From: JBAROU01 sp049642385
GTDB taxonomy: Bacteria; Chloroflexota; Dehalococcoidia; DSTF01; RBG-16-68-14
Direction: 5' to 3'
Length of the DNA: 29,675 nt
NCBI GenBank assembly: GCA_049642385.1
Contig: JBAROU010000229.1
Coordinates: 1-29,675, forward strand
Below the pieces are notes generated by a model. The model was given only the letters and a program-made list of their open reading frames with translations. It did no database searches and was not told the origin of the DNA. The position numbers and the translations under genes were made by a program. Below are positions 6,414-12,317 of this stretch, piece by piece (position 1 is the stretch's first letter; every line of letters starts with the position of its first letter).

Positions 6414-7314
6414 GACGACGTCGCCTCCTCTTCTTGTCCGGTTCCGTTGCCGCCACAGCTTCGGGCTCCTCTCCCTCTTCGTCCTGCTCCTCAGGCTCGC
6501 TCACGACCGTCGCCACCTGCGCTCCGTCCCGGCGGGCCGGCACCGCGGCCGGCGCCGGCGAGAGCGAGAAGATCCTCTTCCAGCTGACGTTTTCCCGGCC
6601 CACGTAGGAGTACTGCAGGGCGATGCTCACAACGTTTGTCGCCACCCAGTATAGCGCCAACCCGCTCGGGAACGACAAGGTAAAGAACGCGAACATGATC
6701 GGCATCATCCAGAGCATGGTTTGGTTGATCTGCTGCTGCTGGGGGTCTGCCGATGCGTTCATCGGGGTCATCATCCGCTGCTGGACCCACATCGAAGCGC
6801 CCACAAGCAACGCCATGATCATCGTAGGATCCGGTTTCCCTAAATCGAGCCAGAGGAAGTGGTTCTCCAAAGGCACTGCGGTACGGAGGAACGACCACGG
6901 GTAGAGCTGCTGGGAGAGGTTGAGCATCGTCTCTGGCGTGTCGCCCAAGGTGAAGCGAATGCTCTGGTACAGCGCGAACCAGATGGGCATCTGCACCAGC
7001 ATGGGCCAAATGCAGCCGAGCGGGTTCACGCCGGACTCGCGGTAAAGCTTCATTGTCTCTTCGGAGCGCCGCCGGGGGTCCTTGTATTTCTTCTGGAGCT
7101 CCTGCACCTTCGGCTGGACCAGCTGCATGGCCCTTGTCGAACGCATTTGCGACCGGGTGAGCGGCCACGTTGCGCCGCGCATGAGGAGCGTGAAGATAAT
7201 GATGGCGAGACCGAAGCTCCCGAATGAGAGCTGGGCAATAAGCACAAGGAAGTTGGTCATGGGAATGACCAACCCGTGCGACCAGACCCAGCCGATCAGT
7301 TGTAGTACGTCCAC
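6394..7314 (-). CDS. yidC: Membrane protein insertase YidC/SpoIIIJ
   Basis: 306 residues, the short type without the large periplasmic domain of proteobacteria. The first core helix contains LLMRGATWPLT with the hydrophilic-groove Arg at 46; the cytoplasmic hairpin follows (MQLVQPKVQELQKKYKD), then NPLGCIWPMLVQMPIWFALYQ and two to three further helices ending near SFPSGLALYWVATNV. Unlike SpoIIIJ, there is no lipoprotein signal; the protein starts with a short segment and helix. The C-terminal tail is acidic (EEQDEEGEEPE) and then strongly basic, ending in a run of Arg, a feature thought to help ribosome contact in some YidC/Oxa1 proteins. GTG 7314 has GGGACT before it and lies six bases after the PQQ lipoprotein stop. 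Jag overlaps its 3' end. Confidence 0.96.
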   Translation of the reverse strand: MDVLQLIGWVWSHGLVIPMTNFLVLIAQLSFGSFGLAIIIFTLLMRGATWPLTRSQMRSTRAMQLVQPKVQELQKKYKDPRRRSEETMKLYRESGVNPLGCIWPMLVQMPIWFALYQSIRFTLGDTPETMLNLSQQLYPWSFLRTAVPLENHFLWLDLGKPDPTMIMALLVGASMWVQQRMMTPMNASADPQQQQINQTMLWMMPIMFAFFTLSFPSGLALYWVATNVVSIALQYSYVGRENVSWKRIFSLSPAPAAVPARRDGAQVATVVSEPEEQDEEGEEPEAVAATEPDKKRRRRRRGRRRR

Positions 7315-7320
7315 AGTCCC

Positions 7321-8472
7321 TTAATCTCCTGAGAGCGGCTTTCTCTCCACAACTTTCAGCTCAACCGGGTCGATGACAATTAGGCTTCCGGCCTTGGTGA
7401 CCACGATCATTTCGAGCTGTTGGTCGCTGGCGCCGGCGCTGGCCGGTCGAACGACGGGGTCGGTCAGCACGTCTTCGGCCAACGCCAGCGGCTTCTGGAA
7501 GGCGGGCGTGCCGTCGGCGGCGCTGATGCCGTACACGTTGCCATCGCGATCGATAATCAGAAGCACATCGCCCACGAGGACGGGCGCCGAATGGATCTCT
7601 GCCAACGTCTCGAAGGGCGCGGGCCACGCGGGATCGCCTGTCGCTGCGTCCACAGCGTAAACGCGGCCGTCCAGGCTGCCGGCGTAGACGACGCCGTTGG
7701 CCAAGAGCGGGCGGGTCCAGAACCAGTTATCGGCCTTGATCTCCCAGCGTTCCTTGTGCGTTCCCATGTCGATGCCACGCAGCTTGTTGTCGAAACCGCC
7801 CAGGTAGATCAGGCCAAGGCTCTCGTCCACCACCGGCGGCCCAGCGATGCCGGCGCCGGTCTTATACTTCCAGAGCTCATCTCCAGACTGGGCGTCCAGT
7901 GCGTACAGGTTGCCATCGAGTGAGGTCACATAGAGCTTGCCCATCGAGAGGACGGGCGTGGACCAGATGCGCTTCGCCGACTTGAACGACCAGGCTTCGG
8001 TCCCATCGAAGTTGACTGCATAGACGTTGCCGTCGGACGAGCCAAAATAGACTCGATCTTCACCCGCCGTGACGCCCCCAACCAGGACGTCTCCGGTGGG
8101 GAAGGGCCAGTTCCGGCGGAGGGCGCCATTTTCGGCGTTGATTGCGTAGAGGTAGTCGTCGTAGCCGGGGACGAACACCGTACCACCGGCGGTGGTTGGT
8201 TCGCCGTAGAGGGCGACCACGTCGACCTTCTCGGTTTCCTGGCCCGTGGGGAAGGCCCAGTGAACCTCGAGCGTCGCGGCGTCAAAGGAGTAAAGCCGGT
8301 CCTTGTGAGACACGAGGAGGGTGCTCGTGCCGTCGCCAGCGGGCACAAGAACGGGCGAAGCCCAGCCCTCAGGCTTGGCGAGGCGTCGGCAGCCGACACC
8401 AACGAGCGCGAGGGCAACGAGGCCGGCGAGCGCAACGGCCAGCGGAAGGCGGGGAAGGGAGCGGGTGGTCAA
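7321..8472 (-). CDS. PQQ-like beta-propeller lipoprotein (BamB-like fold)
   Basis: 383 residues. A basic start and a hydrophobic helix end at Cys28 (VGVGC); the -3 position is Gly instead of Leu/Val/Ile, so it is an imperfect lipobox. The rest is at least six PQQ-type repeats, each with a YA(I/V)(N/D)...G...W core: YLYAINAENGALRRNWPFP, VYAVNFDGTEAWSF, LYALDAQSGDELWKY, VYAVDAATGDPAWP and so on, alternating with PVV or PVL strands. Such propellers act as scaffolds (BamB) or extracellular sensors; no PQQ enzyme residues are recognised. It lies between yidD and yidC, directly after parS, in an operon for membrane protein insertion, so a role as an extracytoplasmic assembly factor is a reasonable guess. 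The only available start is TTG 8472, because an in-frame stop precedes it. Confidence 0.85.
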   Translation of the reverse strand: MTTRSLPRLPLAVALAGLVALALVGVGCRRLAKPEGWASPVLVPAGDGTSTLLVSHKDRLYSFDAATLEVHWAFPTGQETEKVDVVALYGEPTTAGGTVFVPGYDDYLYAINAENGALRRNWPFPTGDVLVGGVTAGEDRVYFGSSDGNVYAVNFDGTEAWSFKSAKRIWSTPVLSMGKLYVTSLDGNLYALDAQSGDELWKYKTGAGIAGPPVVDESLGLIYLGGFDNKLRGIDMGTHKERWEIKADNWFWTRPLLANGVVYAGSLDGRVYAVDAATGDPAWPAPFETLAEIHSAPVLVGDVLLIIDRDGNVYGISAADGTPAFQKPLALAEDVLTDPVVRPASAGASDQQLEMIVVTKAGSLIVIDPVELKVVERKPLSGD

Positions 8473-8496
8473 CGCGGCAGCCTTGCCTCAGCATGC

Positions 8497-8524
8497 CCTC
8501 GATGTTTCACGTGAAACATCGAGG
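8497..8524. other. parS: parS centromere site (perfect match) in a 28-bp palindrome
   Basis: The 16-mer TGTTTCACGTGAAACA at 8503-8518 is the exact consensus parS of the ParB/Spo0J family. It is extended on both sides by CCTCGA / TCGAGG, giving a perfect 28-bp palindrome. It occupies the 64-bp gap between yidD and the PQQ lipoprotein gene, within the operon that also encodes ParA and ParB. ParB loading here could also dampen transcription of the downstream genes. I noticed no second site in the window. Confidence 0.97.
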
Positions 8525-8536
8525 CAGAAATCGAAC

Positions 8537-8746
8537 CTACGGGACAGGATCGTAGCCTCCTCGGTGGAGCGGATGACAGCGGGCGACTCGCTTGATCGCG
8601 AGCCAGATTCCCCGGACCAGGCCGTGCCGCTCGATCGCCTCGTACCCATAGTGGGAGCAGGTCGGCTCGAATCGACAGGCGGGGGGCATCACAGGCGACG
8701 CCGTCCGCTGATACAGGCGGATTGCGGCGAGAGCAGCCGTCCTCAT
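8537..8746 (-). CDS. yidD: Membrane protein insertion efficiency factor YidD
   Basis: 69 residues, typical size. It carries the family signature CRFEPTCSHYGYEAIERHG (about 24-42) and the C-terminal CHPLHRGGYDPVP. YidD is a small amphipathic inner-membrane-associated protein that helps YidC insert membrane proteins. ATG 8746 overlaps the rnpA stop by one base (TGATG), the usual rnpA-yidD coupling. The gene is followed by the parS palindrome and then the lipoprotein gene. Confidence 0.97.
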   Translation of the reverse strand: MRTAALAAIRLYQRTASPVMPPACRFEPTCSHYGYEAIERHGLVRGIWLAIKRVARCHPLHRGGYDPVP

Positions 8747-9087
8747 CAGTCACGCTCCGAAGCAAGAAGGCCGGCGCGCCCGAAGAGCGCGCCGATGGCC
8801 TCGCGCAGGGCGGCGTACGAGGCCCGTTCGGACCCCTTCCGTGCGGTGAGCACCACGTCCCAGCCGGAACCAACAGCGAACGAGCGCACGGCCTCGCGCA
8901 GGCGGCGCTTCACCTTGTTCCGAACCACGGCCGTACCTAGCGGCTTACCTACCGCAAATCCGAACCTGCTGTGGGCTGCCTCAGTCTGGAATACGCGCAT
9001 TATCAATAGATCGCTTCGATACGGGCGACCTCGCCGATATACGGCGGCGAAATCGCGGCGGCTCCTCAGGCGCTCAGATCGACGCAT
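8746..9087 (-). CDS. rnpA: Ribonuclease P protein component
   Basis: 113 residues. The N-terminus MRRSERLRSRRDFAAVYRRG is the classic RnpA start, and the RNR box is VVRNKVKRRLREAVR at about 54-68, which contacts the pre-tRNA leader and the RNase P RNA. It serves 5' processing of tRNA precursors in complex with the RNA subunit, which is not in this window. ATG 9087 lies 27 bases after the rpmH stop; the yidD gene overlaps the 3' end by one base. The order rpmH-rnpA-yidD is conserved across bacteria. Confidence 0.97.
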   Translation of the reverse strand: MRRSERLRSRRDFAAVYRRGRPYRSDLLIMRVFQTEAAHSRFGFAVGKPLGTAVVRNKVKRRLREAVRSFAVGSGWDVVLTARKGSERASYAALREAIGALFGRAGLLASERD

Positions 9088-9114
9088 CGCCGCCGTACAG
9101 ACGGCGAGCGCCGC

Positions 9115-9252
9115 CTAGACGCTCAGCCGCTTGCGGCCCTTCCGACGACGCGCCTGCAGGACGTTGCGGCCCCCGGGCGAGCTCATCCGAGAGCGAAAAC
9201 CGTGAGTTCGCTTTCTTGGGATCCGCTTTGGCTGGTACGTTCGCTTCGGCAC
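9115..9252 (-). CDS. rpmH: 50S ribosomal protein L34
   Basis: 45 residues, read on the minus strand from GTG 9252 to TAG 9115. The protein begins MPKRTYQPKRIPRKRTHGF and ends with GRNVLQARRRKGRKRLSV, an unmistakable L34. GAGGAGG stands seven to twelve bases upstream of the GTG, a strong ribosome site. It is the first gene of the long minus-strand operon, behind the promoter at 9282-9311. The frame is short and is overlain by a longer open frame that I regard as spurious. Confidence 0.98.
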   Translation of the reverse strand: MPKRTYQPKRIPRKRTHGFRSRMSSPGGRNVLQARRRKGRKRLSV

Positions 9253-9281
9253 GCCGCCTCCTCTCTTTCAAGTTACGCAAC

Positions 9282-9311
9282 AGTATAGATTCGTCATAAC
9301 CTTGTGGTCAA
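9282..9311 (-). promoter_or_regulatory. Promoter of the rpmH-rnpA-yidD-yidC-par operon
   Basis: On the minus strand TTGACC (9311-9306) and TATACT (9287-9282) are 18 bases apart. The expected start is near 9275, leaving a leader of about 20 bases before GTG 9252 that carries the strong ribosome site. This is the best minus-strand promoter in the region. Confidence 0.75.
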
Positions 9312-9459
9312 TCAGGGCCGTACTTCGGCCAGCATTGTCTCTTGGGCTGGAAACAGTAGCAAAAGCTAGCATCAGCTTGTACGACAAAGATATTCACCGT
9401 ATATGGCAGCCTATGCCAAATACATTCCGATACTTTGACATCACACGCCCACCATCGCC

Positions 9460-9489
9460 TTGCGCCTGTTCGCTTATGTGACGTAATCT
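9460..9489 (+). promoter_or_regulatory. Probable groESL promoter
   Basis: TTGCGC (9460-9465) and TAATCT (9484-9489) are 18 bases apart; the predicted start falls at about 9496, at the left edge of the CIRCE palindrome. That is the usual HrcA arrangement. An alternative -10 TAGATT at 9495-9500 overlaps CIRCE but lacks a good -35. The rest of the intergenic region back to rpmH (9312-9459) shows no further feature I can support. Confidence 0.5.
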
Positions 9490-9495
9490 TAGGCT

Positions 9496-9528
9496 AGATT
9501 AGCACTCTCACGGTGAGAGTGCTAATCT
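9496..9528. promoter_or_regulatory. CIRCE operator (HrcA binding site), extended perfect palindrome
   Basis: TTAGCACTC (9499-9507), nine bases, GAGTGCTAA (9517-9525): an exact CIRCE. The symmetry extends beyond the consensus to two 15-base arms, AGATTAGCACTCTCA and its complement, around a CGG centre. It lies between the promoter and groES, so HrcA should repress groESL until heat or misfolded protein titrates GroEL. In mRNA the same sequence forms a hairpin in the 5' leader. hrcA itself is not in the window. Confidence 0.97.
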
Positions 9529-9551
9529 GCACGAAGAAAGGAGGCTTGCTC

Positions 9552-9884
9552 ATGGCAACCCAACTCATACCTCTCGCTGACCGACTCGTCATACGGCCTG
9601 TGGTACAGGAGGAGGTCCTCTCCAGCGGCATCGTCATTCCGGACACGGCCAAGGAGAAACCGCAACAGGGCGAGGTCATCGCGGCCGGGCCCGGTCGTCT
9701 GGACGAAGGCGGCAAGCGCATCGCGCTGGAGGTCGCCGTTGGCGACCGTGTGCTTTACAAGAAGTACTCCGGCCAGGAGATCAAGCTGGACCAGGACGAG
9801 TTCATCGTTCTGTCAGAGGGCGACGTCCTCTGCAAGGTGAGCGGCAACTCGGCGAAAGCCTCAACCAAGAAGTCCAAGCGATAA
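9552..9884 (+). CDS. groES: Co-chaperonin GroES
   Basis: 110 residues. LIPLADRLVIRPVVQEEV at the start, the mobile loop around LSSGIVIPDTAKEKPQQGEV (about 21-40), and GDRVLYKKYSGQEIKLDQDEF near 66-86 are all typical. It is about a dozen residues longer than the usual 95-97 because of a Ser/Lys-rich tail (GNSAKASTKKSKR). It caps the GroEL cavity during folding. AAAGGAGG at 9537-9544 with seven bases to ATG 9552 fixes the start; an earlier in-frame GTG at 9513 lies in the CIRCE element. groEL follows after 39 bases. Confidence 0.97.
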   Translation: MATQLIPLADRLVIRPVVQEEVLSSGIVIPDTAKEKPQQGEVIAAGPGRLDEGGKRIALEVAVGDRVLYKKYSGQEIKLDQDEFIVLSEGDVLCKVSGNSAKASTKKSKR

Positions 9885-9923
9885 CCAAACCCGCACATCG
9901 ACGTGCAGGAAGGAGCATGATCT

Positions 9924-11546
9924 ATGGCGAAGCAATTAGTCTTCGACGAAGAGGCGCGCCGCTCGCTGAAGGCAGGCGTTGACGCGCTCGCCGACGCATT
10001 GAAAGTAACCCTGGGCCCGCGCGGCCGAAAGGTGATCCTGGAGCGGAAGTTCGGCCCACCCGCCGTTGTCGACGACGGCGTCTCGATCGCGAAAGAGATC
10101 GAGCTGAAGGATCCGTTCGAAAACATGGGCGCCCAGCTCGCCAAAGAAGTCGCGAGCAAGACGAACGACGTCGCGGGCGACGGGACGACGACCGCGACGG
10201 TGCTCGCCCAGGCGCTGGTGCGCGAGGGGATGAAGAACGTCGCTGCGGGTGCGAACCCGATGGCACTCCACCGCGGTCTCCAGAAAGGCGTCGACACCGT
10301 CATCGCGGCGCTGCGTGAGATGGCGGAGCCGGTGATGGGCAAGTCCCAGATCGCGCAGGTCGCGGCGAACTCCGCGAACGACGTCGCTATCGGCGACACG
10401 ATCGCCGAGGTGATGGAGAAGGTCGGCAAGGACGGCGTGATTACGGTCGAAGAGTCGAAGGGGCTACGCCTGGAGACTGAGTTCGTCGAAGGGATGCAGT
10501 TCGACCGCGGCTACGTCTCTCCCTACTTCGTGACGAACACGGAGCGGATGGAGGCAGGGCTGGACGACCCGTACATATTGATCACGGACAAGAAGATCTC
10601 CGCCGTCAGCGACATCCTGCCGATCCTGGAGCGCGTGCTGCAGGTGACGAAGAACTTTGTCATCGTCTGCGACGACTGCGACGGCGAGGCGCTCGCGACG
10701 CTGGTGGTGAACAAGCTGCGCGGCACGATCAGCGCGCTGGTCATCAAGGCGCCCGGCTTCGGCGACCGGCGCAAGGCGATGCTCGAAGACATCGCGGTGC
10801 TGACGGGCGGCACGTACGTGACGGAGGAGATGGGCCGCAAGCTGGAGAACACGCAGGTCGCGGACCTCGGGCGCGCGCGGCGCGTCGTCTCCGGTAAGGA
10901 CGACACAACGATCATCGAAGGCCACGGCTCGGACGAAGCGATCCAGTCGCGCATCAAGCAGATCAAGGTGCAGACCGAAGAAGCGACGTCCGAGTTCGAC
11001 CGCGAGAAGCTGCAAGAGCGTCTCGCGAAGCTCGCCGGCGGTGTCGCGGTGATTAAGGTCGGCGCGGCGACGGAGGTCGAGCTGAAGGAGAAGAAGCTGC
11101 GCGTCGAAGACGCACTGTCGGCGACGCGCGCCGCGGTCGAAGAGGGCATCGTCCCGGGTGGGGGCGTGGCGCTGATCCGGATCATCCCGAAGCTCGAGAA
11201 GCTGGAGAAGAAGCTGGAAGGCGACGAGCGAACGGGCGTCAGCAGCCTGAAGAAGGCGCTGGAGGAGCCGATGCGCTTGATCGCTGAGAACTCCGGTGAG
11301 GAGGGCTCGGTGGTCGTCGACGCGGTGAAGCGGTCGACGGAGCAGAACTTCGGCTTCGATGCGGACAAGAACGAGTACGGTGACCTGCTCAAGAAGGGCA
11401 TCATCGACCCGGCGAAAGTCGTGCGCTCGGGCATCGAGAACGCGGTGAGCATCGCAGGAATGGTGCTGACAACCGAGTCGCTGATCACGGAGATCCCGGA
11501 GGCGCCGTCCGCGGCCCCGATGGCTCCTCCGCCGATGGACTACTAG
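9924..11546 (+). CDS. groEL: Chaperonin GroEL (HSP60)
   Basis: 540 residues, normal length. The ATP site is complete: LGPRGRKVIL (30-39), GDGTTTATV (85-93, with the catalytic Asp just after the Gly), and VPGGGVAL in the C-terminal equatorial domain. Apical and hinge motifs such as GYVSPYFVTN and APGFGDRRKAMLEDIA are present. The C-terminus lacks the Gly-Gly-Met repeat of E. coli GroEL and ends instead with a Pro/Ala/Met tail (APMAPPPMDY). It forms the folding chamber with GroES. AGGAAGGAG precedes ATG 9924. A terminator 30 bases downstream closes the operon. Confidence 0.98.
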   Translation: MAKQLVFDEEARRSLKAGVDALADALKVTLGPRGRKVILERKFGPPAVVDDGVSIAKEIELKDPFENMGAQLAKEVASKTNDVAGDGTTTATVLAQALVREGMKNVAAGANPMALHRGLQKGVDTVIAALREMAEPVMGKSQIAQVAANSANDVAIGDTIAEVMEKVGKDGVITVEESKGLRLETEFVEGMQFDRGYVSPYFVTNTERMEAGLDDPYILITDKKISAVSDILPILERVLQVTKNFVIVCDDCDGEALATLVVNKLRGTISALVIKAPGFGDRRKAMLEDIAVLTGGTYVTEEMGRKLENTQVADLGRARRVVSGKDDTTIIEGHGSDEAIQSRIKQIKVQTEEATSEFDREKLQERLAKLAGGVAVIKVGAATEVELKEKKLRVEDALSATRAAVEEGIVPGGGVALIRIIPKLEKLEKKLEGDERTGVSSLKKALEEPMRLIAENSGEEGSVVVDAVKRSTEQNFGFDADKNEYGDLLKKGIIDPAKVVRSGIENAVSIAGMVLTTESLITEIPEAPSAAPMAPPPMDY

Positions 11547-11575
11547 GCCGGCAGGCCAAGACCGACGAACCGAAC

Positions 11576-11603
11576 CTGGGGCCGCTCGATCGAGCGGCCC
11601 CAG
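11576..11603 (+). terminator. Terminator after groEL
   Basis: A perfect 28-bp palindrome with arms CTGGGGCCGCTC / GAGCGGCCCCAG around GATC. The T-tract is weak (TTGCTCTCCCC), so it may depend on stem strength. The TTGCTC immediately after it is also the proposed -35 of the next gene. Confidence 0.8.
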
Positions 11604-11632
11604 TTGCTCTCCCCTCTGGGCTGATGTACTAT
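11604..11632 (+). promoter_or_regulatory. Promoter of the LysM lipoprotein gene
   Basis: TTGCTC (11604-11609) and TACTAT (11627-11632), 17 bases apart, begin at the very base after the groEL terminator stem. The predicted start is near 11639, leaving a short leader to the gene. Confidence 0.55.
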
Positions 11633-11664
11633 CGCCCCGACTCCCCGCTCCTATAGAGGTGGTC

Positions 11665-12243
11665 GTGCATCCCCCCCGAACGTTTCTCCTCCTTCCGCTG
11701 CTGCTCCTGCTGATCGGCTTCGCGGTGGCTGCTTGCAATAGCGGCGGCTCGGACGGCAAGCAGGCTTCGACGAATCTGACGGACGTCCCGACGGCCACCC
11801 TGCCCGACCCGTTGCCGGAAGCGATCATCCTGGGCGAGGCGCAGCCTGTCGCCGACGGATCGAGCTACACAGTGAGGGCGGGCGACACGCTCGCCAGCAT
11901 CGCCGCGCGCGTCGGCACCACGGTCGATGCGTTGATCGCGGCGAACGCGGGCGTCGATCCGACAGGACTGGCGGTGGGACAGGTGCTGATCCTGCCGGGC
12001 GGCAACACGACGCGCCGTGATGAGGACGTGCTGCCGGCAACGGTTGTGCCGACGCCGCAGCCGGACCGGAGCGGCGAGACGACCTACACGGTGAAGTCAG
12101 GCGATAACTCGTCGAACATCGCCGACAGCTTTGGTGTCACGCTGGACGAGCTCGCGGCGGCGAATAACACGACCGTCGACGACCTGCGTGGCCTGGTCGT
12201 GGGCGAGGTGCTCACCATCCCAGCGCGTTCCAACGGGCAATGA
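11665..12243 (+). CDS. Lipoprotein with two LysM domains
   Basis: 192 residues. A leucine-rich signal sequence ends in the canonical lipobox VAAC (Cys24), so the protein should be lipid-anchored on the outer face of the membrane. After a Thr/Pro linker, two LysM domains follow: YTVRAGDTLASIAARVGTT...VGQVLILP (about 70-110) and YTVKSGDNSSNIADSFGVT...VGEVLTIP (about 141-186). The second has NSS where the usual motif has TLS. LysM binds peptidoglycan or related GlcNAc polymers, so this may tether the membrane to the cell wall. No hydrolase domain is present. GTG 11665 is preferred because AGAGGT lies five bases upstream; GTG 11659 is also in frame. It has its own promoter. Confidence 0.87.
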   Translation: MHPPRTFLLLPLLLLLIGFAVAACNSGGSDGKQASTNLTDVPTATLPDPLPEAIILGEAQPVADGSSYTVRAGDTLASIAARVGTTVDALIAANAGVDPTGLAVGQVLILPGGNTTRRDEDVLPATVVPTPQPDRSGETTYTVKSGDNSSNIADSFGVTLDELAAANNTTVDDLRGLVVGEVLTIPARSNGQ

Positions 12244-12259
12244 CGCTGGCAGGGGTTGC

Positions 12260-12288
12260 TTGCACGGCCATTCGGCCTGTGCTAGCTT
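12260..12288 (+). promoter_or_regulatory. Promoter of the acyl-CoA carboxylase gene
   Basis: TTGCAC (12260-12265) and TAGCTT (12283-12288) are 17 bases apart, with TG one base before the -10 (extended -10). The spacer contains an imperfect dyad, CAC-GGCC...GGCC-GTG, that could be an operator. Confidence 0.55.
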
Positions 12289-12317
12289 CGAAACACTTTC
12301 GATTCTAGAGGCGAACG

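Noticed and set aside
9074..9280. Minus-strand open frame overlapping rpmH in another frame
   Set aside because: The L34 frame (9115-9252) is exact and explains the region; this is a shadow.
9304..9312. DnaA-box-like sequence in the rpmH-groES gap
   Set aside because: It matches the consensus at seven of nine positions, stands alone, and is part of the rpmH promoter -35, so it does not support an origin.
9435..9440. Consensus TTGACA upstream of groES
   Set aside because: No acceptable -10 lies 16-18 bases downstream; TTGCGC-TAATCT closer to CIRCE fits better.
10464..11828. Long minus-strand open frame (454 codons) opposite groEL
   Set aside because: It is antisense to groEL, has no homology I recognise and arises from GC codon bias; groEL is certain.
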